Positions 10,126-18,968 of a stretch of 64,000 bases of DNA are shown here, piece after piece. The stretch spans positions 87,175-151,174 of the forward strand of contig JAKQUO010000019.1 of NCBI GenBank assembly GCA_029569255.1, given 5' to 3'. Numbering within the stretch: the stretch's first letter is position 1; each line of letters begins with the position of its first letter. The notes beneath the pieces are model-generated. The model worked only from the letters and a program-made list of their open reading frames with translations. It ran no database searches and was not told the origin of the DNA. The position numbers and the translations under genes are program-made. The stretch comes from Acidobacteriota bacterium (lineage in GTDB: Bacteria > Acidobacteriota > Aminicenantia > Aminicenantales > Saccharicenantaceae).

Positions 10126-12153
10126 TCACTTGAGGGTCACCCGGGCCGTCGCCGACCCGCCCTTCTCCGACCGCACCACGAGCTCCACGGCCTGGCCGGG
10201 CTTGCCCTTGACGAGCCATTCGAACTTGGCCCGGCCGCCGGAGCCGGGGAGCGTCTGAACGAACGAGGTCTTGGGGCTGCCGGAGACGACCGCGCCGGGG
10301 TCGACGCCGAGCTGGACCATGGTCGGCTTGACCGACCGGGCCGTCACGGCCTGGGCCAGCGCGGTCGGCCAGAAGCCGGTGTTCTCGACCTCGGCCCTGA
10401 GCCGGTAGAGGCCGCCACCGAGCCCTTCCGCCTCGAACGAGGCCGCCCGGACCCGCGGGAACAGCGAGATCAGATAGGCGGCGAACTCGGCGTGCGCCTG
10501 GCCGAGCCCGGCCAGCTTGTCCGCCGGCGGGTTGGCCGCCGCGTAAGGCTTGAATCCGCCGACCTCGACCTCCCCGAATTCGGGGTGCTTGACCTTGGTC
10601 CAGGGGACGAAGCCGTCGATCTTCTCGGCCTCCATCCACTTCAGGACCTGCCTGTCGATGCCGGGCGCCGCCGCCGCGGCGGCCGGCGCGGGACCGCCGC
10701 CCCCGGCCTGGCCGAAGCCGCCCACGCCGCCGCCTCCCGCGGCTCCCGTCTGCCGGGCCGGCGCCGCGCCGCGCCCGGCCTGGACCGGCGGGACCGCCGC
10801 CCCCGGGTCCGGAGGCGCGCCGCCCGCCGGCCGGCGCGCCGGGCCCGGCTCGGCCGTCGCCAGGCCGAAGCCCGGCGTCGAGAAGGAGGGCACGCCGAAC
10901 TGGTAGTACCCGTACTCGAAGAAGGCCCCCCGCGGCTCGCGCACGCAGAGCGGCTGGCGGATGCCGGTCGTCTCGACGTACTTGTCCGAGACGGCCTTGA
11001 AGAAGTCGTAATCGCCCGGCGCGACCGTCGTGGCCGGCTTGCGGTCGGGCATCATGAACCGGGAGAACTCCGAGCCGGCCGCGGCCTGGGCCGCGCGCGG
11101 GGCCTGGCGACCGCCGCCCCCGGGCATCTCGAACGGGAAGCCGCCCATCATCATCCGCCCGCCGCGCCCCATGGCGCCGCCGGTCTGGATGAAGCCGGCG
11201 GCCCGAGCCGCCGCTACGGCGGTGTCCGCGAACCGGACCAGGTCGAGCTCGCGGGCCGGGCCGAGCCGGCCGGCGCCCGTCGGCGGCACGATGAGGTTGT
11301 CGCTCCCGCCGAAGGTCAGGATGGCGGCGACGTTCCTGTGGGCGACGATCCAGGCCATCAGGGCCCTGGCCTCGGCCGCGCTGACCATGTGGGGCCCGGC
11401 GCCGGGCTGGCCGTAGGGATACTCGTGGGCGAAGTTGCGGTCGAGGTCGATGCCGCCCGGCGGGTCCTCGTTGATGAAGCCGTCGCCGTCGTTGTCGATC
11501 CCTTCGGTGTAGAGCCGGTAGCTCCCGGTCTCGCCCTTCTTCGGGTCGGCCCTCTTCATGAGCCGGGGGTCCTCGGGGTCGATCATGTACTCGCCGCCGG
11601 CGGCCTTGACCCGCATGACCGTGATCAGGCCGTCGCCGTTGAGGTCGTCGGGGCCGTCTTCGTCGACCCGGCCGTCGTTGTCGTCGTCGTAGGGTTCGCG
11701 GTTGGTCCTCGCGCCCGTCTTGAGCGGGGCGAAGAACCCTTCGGCGCCGTCGGGGTTGAGGCGCGGGAGGACGTAGACCGTGGCCTCCGAGGCCGGGGCC
11801 TTGGCCAGGATCCCGGCCACGGCCAGGGCGATCTCGGTGCCGGCGAGGCGGTCGCCGTCGAAGCCCGCGGCGACGAGCAGGGCCGGGCGCTGGGCCGGCG
11901 GGACGGGGCCGGGGCCGCCGATCTCGAGGGCCCAGATGTCCCGGCCGCCGGCCGATCTTCCGATGGACTCGAGCCTGACGACGGCCTTGTTCGCGTTCGC
12001 CAGGGCCTGGACGGCCTTGGTCAGCGCGGCGTGGTCTCGGTAGCCGGCCGGGCCCTGCGCGGCCGCGGGGCCCGACGCCAGCCCGAGGGCCAGGACGGCG
12101 AGGAGCGGCAGAAGGGCCGCCGGACGATGGAAACCGGTCAGAAAGCGACGCAC
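10126..12153 (-). CDS. M14 peptidase-like protein with degenerate active site
   Basis: 675 residues from a GTG start at 12153, chosen because AAGGAGG lies 5 nt upstream and the signal peptide (FHRPAALLPLLAVLALGLA) begins there. The protein aligns along its length with the downstream M14 enzyme, including the two acidic DDDNDG/DNDGDG loops and the DRNF motif. The zinc ligands are replaced: HxxE reads D99-G-D-R102, the third-ligand His is Gly in ILTFGGSDN, and the catalytic Glu position is Pro in SFSTPGF. A Gly/Ala/Pro-rich insert covers roughly residues 375-495. It is therefore probably a non-catalytic binding partner or pseudo-enzyme. The frame is intact, so it is not a pseudogene. Confidence 0.85.
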   Translation of the reverse strand: MRRFLTGFHRPAALLPLLAVLALGLASGPAAAQGPAGYRDHAALTKAVQALANANKAVVRLESIGRSAGGRDIWALEIGGPGPVPPAQRPALLVAAGFDGDRLAGTEIALAVAGILAKAPASEATVYVLPRLNPDGAEGFFAPLKTGARTNREPYDDDNDGRVDEDGPDDLNGDGLITVMRVKAAGGEYMIDPEDPRLMKRADPKKGETGSYRLYTEGIDNDGDGFINEDPPGGIDLDRNFAHEYPYGQPGAGPHMVSAAEARALMAWIVAHRNVAAILTFGGSDNLIVPPTGAGRLGPARELDLVRFADTAVAAARAAGFIQTGGAMGRGGRMMMGGFPFEMPGGGGRQAPRAAQAAAGSEFSRFMMPDRKPATTVAPGDYDFFKAVSDKYVETTGIRQPLCVREPRGAFFEYGYYQFGVPSFSTPGFGLATAEPGPARRPAGGAPPDPGAAVPPVQAGRGAAPARQTGAAGGGGVGGFGQAGGGGPAPAAAAAAPGIDRQVLKWMEAEKIDGFVPWTKVKHPEFGEVEVGGFKPYAAANPPADKLAGLGQAHAEFAAYLISLFPRVRAASFEAEGLGGGLYRLRAEVENTGFWPTALAQAVTARSVKPTMVQLGVDPGAVVSGSPKTSFVQTLPGSGGRAKFEWLVKGKPGQAVELVVRSEKGGSATARVTLK

Positions 12154-12253
12154 TCCGACCTCCTTGGGGGGATTTGCGCGGAACGGGCACAATGGCGAGG
12201 TGACATCCGTCCCTTTAGACGCCGCCCCCATCCCATTCTTCCGCGAAAAACCC

Positions 12254-12259
12254 TATAAT
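12254..12259 (+). promoter_or_regulatory. -10 box upstream of the Gfo/Idh gene
   Basis: TATAAT lies 8 nt before an in-frame ATG at 12268 and 32 nt before the preferred ATG at 12292, which has its own AGGAG site. No good -35 hexamer is visible. Confidence 0.5.
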
Positions 12260-12291
12260 GCTCGCGAATGACGTGGAGAGAGGAGCGCCGC

Positions 12292-13563
12292 ATGCCGAAA
12301 CCCCGCCCCTTGACCCGCCGCCGCTTCATCCGCGCCGGAGCGGCGGCCGCCGCGTCGCTGGCCGTCGTCCCCCGCCGCGTCCTCGGCGGCCAGGGCCATC
12401 TCGCCCCGAGCGACACCCTGACCAAGGCCGTCGTCGGCGTCGGCGGCATGGGCCGCGGCCACCTCGGCTACCCCGGCGCGGTCCTCCGGGCCGTCTGCGA
12501 CGTCGACCGCGGGCACCTGGCCGCGGCCCTGGAGATGGCCGGGCCCGGCGTCGCCGGCTACACGGACTTCCGCGAGGTCCTGGCCCGGCCCGACATCGAC
12601 GTCGTCCACGTCGCCACGCCGCCCCATTGGCACGCCCTGATCTCGATCGCCGCGGCCGAGGCCGGCAAGGACGTCTGGTGCGAGAAGCCCATGACCAGGA
12701 CCATCGCCGAGGGCCGGGCCGTCGTCGAGGCCGTCCGCCGCACCGGCCGCGTCTTCCGCGTCAACACCTGGTTCCGGTTCACGGACCGCTTCTACGGTTT
12801 CGGGACCGAGGTCCGGCCGATCAAGAAGGCCGTCGAGAACCGTCTCCTGGGCTGGCCGGTCAAGGCCGTCGTCAGCGCCGCGACGGGCTTCGACTGGAAG
12901 TTCTTCTGGAGCGGGCTGACGCACGCCCGGCCCGAGCCGGTTCCGCCCGAGCTCGACTACGATTTCTGGCTCGGCCCGGCGCCCTGGAAGCCCTACCATC
13001 CCCACCGCGTCCACGGCACCTTCCGGGGCTACTGGGACTACGACGGCGGCGGGCTCGGCGACATGGGCATGCACTACCTCGACCCGGTCCAGTACATCCT
13101 GGAGAAGGACGACACGAGCCCCGTCGAGGTCTTCGCCGACTGCCCCCAGCAGCACCCCGACGCCTGCGGCAGCTGGCGGCGGATCGAGCTGAGGTACGCC
13201 GACGGCTGCGCCATCGTCCTCGACGGCGAGAACCGCGACACGCGGGCGCCGTTCCTCGAGGGCCCCTTAGGCAAGCTCTACCGCGGCTTCGAGTCCGACA
13301 TCCCCGGCCTCCGGCAGAAGCTGGCCGGCCTGCCCGACCCCGCGCCCCAGCTCACCGACTTCGCCGAGGCCGTGAGGTCGAGGCGCCGCTTCGCCCTCAA
13401 CGAGGCCAACGGGCACCGCTCCTGCACACTGGTCAACCTGGCCAAGATCGCCGTCCAGCTCGGCCGCCCCCTGAGATACGATCCCGCGACCGGGACCTTC
13501 CCCGGCGACGAGGCGGCCGACAGGCTCGCGAACCAGCCCATGCGGGCCCCGTGGCGCCTTTGA
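12292..13563 (+). CDS. Gfo/Idh/MocA family oxidoreductase with Tat signal
   Basis: 423 residues. The N-terminus TRRRFIRAGAAAAASLAVV is a twin-arginine signal, so the enzyme should be exported folded with its NAD(P) cofactor bound. The Rossmann fold begins at VVGVGGMGRGH. The family motif EKP is present in WCEKPMTRT (about residue 130), and the C-terminal alpha/beta domain contains the GLGDMGMHYLD segment. The next gene carries a DUF1080 domain; enzymes of that family hydrolyse 3-keto-disaccharides made by Gfo/Idh dehydrogenases, so a sugar-oxidation role is likely. Start at 12292 rather than 12268 because of the AGGAG site at 12281-12285. Substrate is inference. Confidence 0.9.
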   Translation: MPKPRPLTRRRFIRAGAAAAASLAVVPRRVLGGQGHLAPSDTLTKAVVGVGGMGRGHLGYPGAVLRAVCDVDRGHLAAALEMAGPGVAGYTDFREVLARPDIDVVHVATPPHWHALISIAAAEAGKDVWCEKPMTRTIAEGRAVVEAVRRTGRVFRVNTWFRFTDRFYGFGTEVRPIKKAVENRLLGWPVKAVVSAATGFDWKFFWSGLTHARPEPVPPELDYDFWLGPAPWKPYHPHRVHGTFRGYWDYDGGGLGDMGMHYLDPVQYILEKDDTSPVEVFADCPQQHPDACGSWRRIELRYADGCAIVLDGENRDTRAPFLEGPLGKLYRGFESDIPGLRQKLAGLPDPAPQLTDFAEAVRSRRRFALNEANGHRSCTLVNLAKIAVQLGRPLRYDPATGTFPGDEAADRLANQPMRAPWRL

Positions 13564-13583
13564 AAGGCCGGGAGGAGACGCCC

Positions 13584-16481
13584 ATGGACAAGAAGCTCGC
13601 CGTCCTCGTCCTCGCGGCCCTGGCCGTCGGCCTCGCCGGTCCCGCCCTCGCCCAGGGCGGCTCCCCGGCCCCGCCCCCCGAACTCGCGGCCCGGGTCTCC
13701 TCGATCGTCGGCCGCTTCCCGGGCGGGACCGCGGCGGCCACGGCCGCGCTCGCCGCCGAGCTCGTCGCGCTCGGCCCGGCCGGCCTGGCCGGGACGCTGG
13801 CCCTGGTCGAGCCGCCGGGCGGGGCCGACGACGCCAAGGCCCGCTTCGCCGTGAACGGCCTCGCGGTCCACGTGACCCGCCCGGGCGCGGAACGCGAGCG
13901 CCTCCTTTTCGTCAAGGCCCTCCTCGCGGCGGCCGCCGCGAGCCCGGACAAGGACCGGGCCTCGTTCTTCATCTCGCAGGTCGAGCTGGCCGGGCGGGCG
14001 GAAGCCGTGAAGCCGCTGGCCCTCTTTCTCTCCGACGGGTCCCTCGCCGGCCCGGCCGCCCGGGCCCTCCAGGCGATCGGCGGTCCGGAAGCGGCCAGGG
14101 CCTTGCTCGCGGCCCTGTCCGCGAAGAAGGCCCCGGCCGGGGACGTCGCGGCCGTCGTCGAGGCCCTGGGCGCGCTGCGGAGCCGTGAGGCCGTCAAGAA
14201 GCTCATCCCGCTGGCCGCCTCGAACGACGAAGGCCTGCGCCGCGCCGCCCGCGCCGCCCTGGCCAACATCGGCGACCCGGCCGCGACGGGCGTCCTCTCC
14301 CGGGTCCTCGTCTCGTCATCGAGCGGGGAACGGGCCCGGGCGCCGCAAGACCTCCTGCTCTTCGCCCGCCGCCTCGTCGAATCCGGCCGGGCGGCCGAGG
14401 GGCTCGCCGCGGCCCGGGCGCTCCTCGCGTCGCACCGGGGGCCCGCGGAGAGCCAGGTCGCGGCCGGGGCCTTGTCCCTCCTCGCCTCGGCCATCGGCCC
14501 GGAGGCCCTCCCCGATCTCCTCCAGGCCGCCTGCGGTCCGGACGCTCGCCTCAGGGGCGCCGCGCTGGAGGCCGCGGCCGGCATCGCCTGGGACGGCGCC
14601 GCGCTGGGCCGCTGGATCGGCCGGGCCAAGGATTCGGGGCCCGAGACCCGGGCCGGGATAATCGACATGGTGGGCCGGAGCGGAGACCCGGCGGCCCTGG
14701 CCTTCATCCGCGAAAGCCTGGCCGACCCGGACAAGGTCGTCCGGCTGGCCGCCATCCGCTCGTCGCCGCCGGACGACGCCTCCCTTCTCCTCCGGCTCCT
14801 CGACACGGCCGACGACGAGGAGGCGGCGGCCCTGAGGGCGGGATTGCTCCGTTTCGAGGCCGGAGACGTCGTCCCCGCGGCCGCCCGCCGCATCGACACG
14901 ACCCCTCATCCGGGCAAGGCCGTCCTCATCGACGTCCTGGGCGAGAAAGGGGCCCGGGGAGAGATCGAGCGCGTCTTCAGGCTGGCCGCCGATCCCGAGC
15001 CTGCCACCCGGGCCGCGGCCCTCGGCGCCCTGGCCAAGCTGGCCGGCGAGTTCGAGCTGCCCAGCCTCGTCGCCATGCTGGAGAAGGCCGTGGACGCCGA
15101 AGACATCGTCCGGCTCCAGGACGCCGTGATCGCCGCCTCCCGCGGCGCCGACCCGGGCCGGAGAGGGACCGCGCTCGTCGGGCTGATGAAGGACGCCTCG
15201 CCGGCGCGCAAGGCCGCGGTCCTCCGCGTCCTGTCCCGGGTCGGTGGCGAACGGGCCCTTCGGGCCGTGGTCGAAGAGACGGCCGCGGCCGACCTCCAGG
15301 TCCAGGCGGCCGCGGTCTACGCCCTGTCCCAATGGCCGGACTTCGGCGCGGCCGAGGGCCTTCTCCGCGTCGCCGCGACGACCGCCAGCAGGCGCTATCG
15401 CCTCCTGGCCCTGGACGGCTACGTCCGGCTCGTCGGCCAGTCCGGCACCCCCGCCGCGGGCAAGCTCGCGCTCTATAAGGACCTCCTGGGCCAGGCGTTC
15501 GACGACGCCGACAAGAAGGCCGTCGTCCGCGGCCTCGGGGCCGTCCGCGACCCCGGTTCGCTCCGCCTCCTGGCCGGGCTGCTCGACAACCCGGCCCTCG
15601 GCGAGACGGCCGCGGCTGCCCTGCTGGATCTGGCCTCCGAACAGGCGCCGCACGAGCGCTGGCTCTCGGGACCCGAGGCCCATTCGGCCCTGCGCCGCGT
15701 CGAGGCGCTCCAGGCCGACCCGGCCGAAAAGGCCCGGGTCGCCGCTCTCGTCGCCGACCGCCTGCGGCAGGGAGGCTTCGTCCCGCTCTTCGACGGCCGG
15801 TCGCTCGCCGGATGGAAGGGGCTCGTCGCCGATCCCCCCGCCCGGGCCAGGATGGCGCCGGCCGAGCTGGCCGCGGCCCAGGCCGGGGCCGACGAGAGGA
15901 TGCGGGCCCACTGGCGGGTCGCCGACGGCGTCCTCGTCTTCGACGGCGAGGGTGACAGCCTCTGCACGGCCGCCGATTACGGCGACTTCGAGCTCCTCGT
16001 CGACTGGAAGATCGAAAAGGGCGGCGACAGCGGCCTCTACCTCCGCGGCTCGCCCCAGGTCCAGATCTGGGACGCCGAGGCCAACCCCGCCGGCTCCGGC
16101 GGGCTCTACAACAATCGGAAGGGCCCGAGCGCGCCGCTCGAGAAAGCCGACCGTCCCGTCGGCGAGTGGAATACGTTCCGCATCGTCATGATCGGCGAGC
16201 GGGTCACGGTCTTCCTCAACGACCGGCTCGTCGTCGACGACGTCGTCCTCGAGAACTACTGGGAGCGGGACAAGCCCATCTATCCTTCGGGCCCGATCGA
16301 GCTCCAGGCCCACGACAGCCCGCTCTATTTCCGGAACATCTTCATCCGCGAGATCCCGCGGGGAGAGGCCGCGCCCTCCGCGCGGACCGATCCGGCCCCG
16401 GCTGCTTCGTTCCCGGGGATCCGCACCGCCGAAGAGCACAGCCCCCCGGGCCTCGCATCCGAGGGCCGTCTCGATCCGTGA
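13584..16481 (+). CDS. HEAT-repeat protein with C-terminal DUF1080 (3-keto-disaccharide hydrolase-like) domain
   Basis: 965 residues with a signal peptide (KLAVLVLAALAVGLAGPALAQ). Residues of about 150-700 are an alanine- and leucine-rich run of alpha-helical HEAT-like repeats. From about 730 to 930 comes a DUF1080 concanavalin-like domain, opening with FDGRSLAGWKG and including GGDSGLYLRG and ELQAHDSPLYFRNI. The last 30 residues are low-complexity. DUF1080 proteins bind or hydrolyse glycans, and several characterised members act on 3-keto-glycosides. The Tat-exported Gfo/Idh enzyme 20 nt upstream would supply such oxidised sugars. The HEAT part is probably a protein-binding scaffold. The fusion is clear; the catalytic activity is inferred. 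Confidence 0.85.
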   Translation: MDKKLAVLVLAALAVGLAGPALAQGGSPAPPPELAARVSSIVGRFPGGTAAATAALAAELVALGPAGLAGTLALVEPPGGADDAKARFAVNGLAVHVTRPGAERERLLFVKALLAAAAASPDKDRASFFISQVELAGRAEAVKPLALFLSDGSLAGPAARALQAIGGPEAARALLAALSAKKAPAGDVAAVVEALGALRSREAVKKLIPLAASNDEGLRRAARAALANIGDPAATGVLSRVLVSSSSGERARAPQDLLLFARRLVESGRAAEGLAAARALLASHRGPAESQVAAGALSLLASAIGPEALPDLLQAACGPDARLRGAALEAAAGIAWDGAALGRWIGRAKDSGPETRAGIIDMVGRSGDPAALAFIRESLADPDKVVRLAAIRSSPPDDASLLLRLLDTADDEEAAALRAGLLRFEAGDVVPAAARRIDTTPHPGKAVLIDVLGEKGARGEIERVFRLAADPEPATRAAALGALAKLAGEFELPSLVAMLEKAVDAEDIVRLQDAVIAASRGADPGRRGTALVGLMKDASPARKAAVLRVLSRVGGERALRAVVEETAAADLQVQAAAVYALSQWPDFGAAEGLLRVAATTASRRYRLLALDGYVRLVGQSGTPAAGKLALYKDLLGQAFDDADKKAVVRGLGAVRDPGSLRLLAGLLDNPALGETAAAALLDLASEQAPHERWLSGPEAHSALRRVEALQADPAEKARVAALVADRLRQGGFVPLFDGRSLAGWKGLVADPPARARMAPAELAAAQAGADERMRAHWRVADGVLVFDGEGDSLCTAADYGDFELLVDWKIEKGGDSGLYLRGSPQVQIWDAEANPAGSGGLYNNRKGPSAPLEKADRPVGEWNTFRIVMIGERVTVFLNDRLVVDDVVLENYWERDKPIYPSGPIELQAHDSPLYFRNIFIREIPRGEAAPSARTDPAPAASFPGIRTAEEHSPPGLASEGRLDP

Positions 16482-16491
16482 ACGATTCGGG

Positions 16492-18063
16492 CTAGCGGCT
16501 CGGCAATCCGAGCGCCTTGCGCAGGGCGGCGTTGATCTGGGTGTTGTCGAGGATCAGGCCCGGGTACCAGGTCCCGCGGAAGGACAGGAAGGTCCGCGAC
16601 GCCGCGCCCTTGACGGCCAGATTGACCAGCTCGTTGGTGTGGCCGGCCGTCGCGTAGGACGCTTCGCCGCCGGGATAGACGAAGGGGGAAACGTATCCGG
16701 AGGGGGTGACGGCGGCGCCGTTCTCCGGGTCGGTCTCGGAGGCCGGCCCGGCCGGGGCCGCGTCCGCGCTCTTGACCCGGGCGATCTGGGCGGGCAGCTC
16801 GCCGGGGCCCAGGCGCTTTCCCGGATCGAGCAGGAGGCCGCCGGTCGCGTGGTCGGCCGTCACCAGGAGAACGGTGTTCGTCCAGTCGATCGCGTCGCCG
16901 GGCCTGTCGACGAAGGCCAGGGCGGCGCGGACCGCCCCGTCGAGGTCGGCGACGCCGCCGATCATGGCCCGGTAGTCGTTGTCGTGGTTGGACCAGTCGA
17001 TGTCGCCCTGCTCGACGACCAGGAAAAAGCCGTCGGGGTCCCGGGCGAGATAGCCGAGCGCCGCCTCGCAGGCCTCGGCCAGCGTGGGGTTCTCCCGGTC
17101 GCCGGGCCGGACCGCCGGGCGTCCCGGCGCGTCCTCCACCCGGGGGACCTCGAAACCGCCGCCCTTGCCGCCGAAGAGGCCGAAGAGCTTGCGCCCCCGG
17201 CGCGCCGCCTCGGCGGCGCCCTCGATGAGGGCCCGGCCGCCGTCCTGTCCGGGCCGGCGCTCGACCAGGAGATAGTCCTCCGAAGCCTGGAGCTCCCGAT
17301 AGAGCGCCTCCGAAATGAAGCCCTTCTTGGGATCGAAGCCGGGGTTGTCGAGAAGCGGCGAGCCGCCGCCGATGACGACCTCGGGCTTCGTCTCCCGGAC
17401 GATCTCGTCGGCCAGGCCCAGCCCCTTGTAGCCCTTGAGGCCCGTGTAATAGTGGCTCCGGCCGGTGTTGTGGCTGACGAACGCGGCCGGCGTGGCGTGA
17501 GCGAAGGGCACGGTCGTGACGACGCCGATCGAGGCCCCCGCGCGGGCCCGGTAATCCAGGGGCAAGGTCGCGATCTTTCCTCCGGGCGGGTCCCCGGGGA
17601 GCCAGGAGACGTTGCCCGAATCGGTCTTGAGCCCGGTGGCCAGCGCGGTCGCGGCCGAAGCCGAATCCGTGGCCGGGCCGGGCGGGAAGCGAAGGCCGGC
17701 GCCGGCGAACGGCCTGGGCCCGTCGGCGCGGACGTCGTAGCCGAGGGCCGGGCTGAAGGAGGCGGGGGAATAGAGAGGCCGTCCGGCCTGCCGGGCGCGG
17801 CTGTTGTAGACGTCGATGTTCCAGGTCGCGACATAGGCCCGGGCCGGCAGGCTGTGCCAGGCCAGGCCGTCGTCACGGCCGTAGAGATAGCGGCTGGCGG
17901 CCACTTCGGACTCGGCCGACATGCCGTCGCCGATGAAAAAGATGACGTTCCTGAGGGCCGGCTCGGGCCGTCCGCAGGCGGCGAACAGGGCGAGCGCGGC
18001 GGCCAGGGCGGCGGCCAGGAGCCGGGGCGCGCGCGGTGACGTTGAGCGTCCGTGACCAGTCAT
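16492..18063 (-). CDS. phoA: Alkaline phosphatase, exported
   Basis: 523 residues of the alkaline phosphatase superfamily, hydrolysing phosphomonoesters outside the inner membrane. Key motifs are NVIFFIGDGMS (first metal Asp), TDSASAATALATG with the serine nucleophile at Ser134, DIDWSNHDND, LLVTADHATGG and AGHTNE for the remaining zinc and magnesium ligands. The signal sequence ends in LFAACG (Cys30), so it may be a lipoprotein, although Phe at -3 is not ideal for a lipobox. TATAAT with an upstream TG lies only 8 nt before the ATG, which suggests a leaderless transcript. It is convergent with the DUF1080 gene, their ends 10 nt apart. No PHO-box-like repeat was recognised. Confidence 0.93.
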   Translation of the reverse strand: MTGHGRSTSPRAPRLLAAALAAALALFAACGRPEPALRNVIFFIGDGMSAESEVAASRYLYGRDDGLAWHSLPARAYVATWNIDVYNSRARQAGRPLYSPASFSPALGYDVRADGPRPFAGAGLRFPPGPATDSASAATALATGLKTDSGNVSWLPGDPPGGKIATLPLDYRARAGASIGVVTTVPFAHATPAAFVSHNTGRSHYYTGLKGYKGLGLADEIVRETKPEVVIGGGSPLLDNPGFDPKKGFISEALYRELQASEDYLLVERRPGQDGGRALIEGAAEAARRGRKLFGLFGGKGGGFEVPRVEDAPGRPAVRPGDRENPTLAEACEAALGYLARDPDGFFLVVEQGDIDWSNHDNDYRAMIGGVADLDGAVRAALAFVDRPGDAIDWTNTVLLVTADHATGGLLLDPGKRLGPGELPAQIARVKSADAAPAGPASETDPENGAAVTPSGYVSPFVYPGGEASYATAGHTNELVNLAVKGAASRTFLSFRGTWYPGLILDNTQINAALRKALGLPSR

Positions 18064-18071
18064 AGCCGTCG

Positions 18072-18080
18072 ATTATAGCA
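18072..18080 (-). promoter_or_regulatory. Extended -10 promoter of the alkaline phosphatase gene
   Basis: TGCTATAAT (read on the minus strand) is a perfect extended -10 element placed 8 nt before the ATG at 18063. With normal initiation spacing, transcription would begin at or within a base or two of the start codon. Confidence 0.6.
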
Positions 18081-18202
18081 CGGGAACGGGCCCGCCGCCA
18101 CCGCTCCCTTCCCGCCGTTGCGCGAGCCCAGGCGAGGGGCCTCCAGGCTGTCGGCGGCCGGCCTCACGGCCGGGGCGCCGCGGGAGGGGACCGAAGGGCC
18201 CG

Positions 18203-18784
18203 TCAGTCGATGATCCTCTTGGCCTCGCCGATCGGCAGGACCGTGCGCCCCCGGACCTCGTTCAGGACCTCGGCCATGGCCAGGTAGATCGCCGACGCGC
18301 CGCAGACGATCCCTTCGAAGCCGGCGATCCGGCCGATCAAGGCCGATCCGGTCCAGTCGCGGGCGGCCAGCAGGAAGAACAGGACCCAGAGCGAGAAGAA
18401 GACGAACTGGAGGGCCCGGTTCTTGCCGAACGTGCCGAACCACATGAGGAAGGTGAAAACGCCCCAGAGGAACAGGTACCAGGCCAGGTAGGGCAAGGGC
18501 GTGGCCCCGCCGTTGGGGGCCCCGGTCCCGGGGATGACCCAGAGCGCGACCAGGGTCAGCCAGAACAGGCCGTAGGAGGAGAAGGCGGTCGCGCCGAAGG
18601 TGTTGCCTTTCTTGAACTCCATGACGCCGGCGATGATCTGGGCCAGCCCGCCGTAGAAGATGCCCATGGCCAGGACCATGGCGCTGACCGGGAAGAACCC
18701 GGCGTTGTGGATGTTGAGGAGCACGGTGGTCATGCCGAAGCCCATCAGCCCGAGGGGCGCGGGATTGGCGAGCTTGTTCTCCAT
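18203..18784 (-). CDS. satP: GPR1/FUN34/YaaH (SatP) family acetate/succinate transporter
   Basis: 193 residues with six transmembrane segments. The family signature NPAPLGL occurs at residues 6-12. The conserved FYGGLAQIIAGVMEFKKGN loop between helices 2 and 3 and the FSSYGLFWL segment are also present. Members are hexameric acetate and succinate channels driven by the proton gradient. The ATG at 18784 has AAGGAG 7 nt upstream and is preferred over upstream starts. A good promoter precedes it. Acetate export or uptake fits a fermentative lifestyle together with the acetyl-CoA synthetase-like gene 4 kb away. Family call is firm; direction of transport is not. Confidence 0.93.
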   Translation of the reverse strand: MENKLANPAPLGLMGFGMTTVLLNIHNAGFFPVSAMVLAMGIFYGGLAQIIAGVMEFKKGNTFGATAFSSYGLFWLTLVALWVIPGTGAPNGGATPLPYLAWYLFLWGVFTFLMWFGTFGKNRALQFVFFSLWVLFFLLAARDWTGSALIGRIAGFEGIVCGASAIYLAMAEVLNEVRGRTVLPIGEAKRIID

Positions 18785-18823
18785 CACGACACTCCTTGCT
18801 TGGGATGAAAATCGAGGGACCAT

Positions 18824-18851
18824 CGTATAACTCGCCCTCAGCGGCTGTCAA
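18824..18851 (-). promoter_or_regulatory. Promoter of satP
   Basis: On the minus strand TTGACA (18846-18851) and TATACG (18824-18829) are 16 bp apart. The leader to the ATG at 18784 is about 35 nt. It is back-to-back with the promoter of the downstream plus-strand gene. Confidence 0.65.
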
Positions 18852-18905
18852 GGACGTTTCGGCCGCGCCCCCTCCCCCGGCGGCCGCCTGTCCGCCGGCG
18901 TGTCC

Positions 18906-18934
18906 TGGACTCCGTCCCCCCGTTCGGTTATAAT
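18906..18934 (+). promoter_or_regulatory. Promoter of the methyltransferase/MTHFR gene
   Basis: TGGACT (18906-18911), 17 bp, TATAAT (18929-18934). Transcription would start near 18941, leaving a leader of about 28 nt before ATG 18969. No SAM or cobalamin riboswitch fits in so short a leader. Confidence 0.6.
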
Positions 18935-18968
18935 CCCCGGAACATCCGCTGACGGAACGAAGGCCCCC

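Noticed and set aside
10126-12190. Very long open frames on both strands across the M14 genes
   Set aside because: In this GC-rich DNA the opposite and shifted frames stay open but have Arg/Pro/Gly-rich compositions with no motifs, no ribosome sites and heavy overlap with clear genes.
18785-18968. Riboswitch upstream of the methionine-synthesis fusion gene or of satP
   Set aside because: The two promoters leave leaders of only about 28 and 35 nt, too short for SAM, cobalamin or similar riboswitches.
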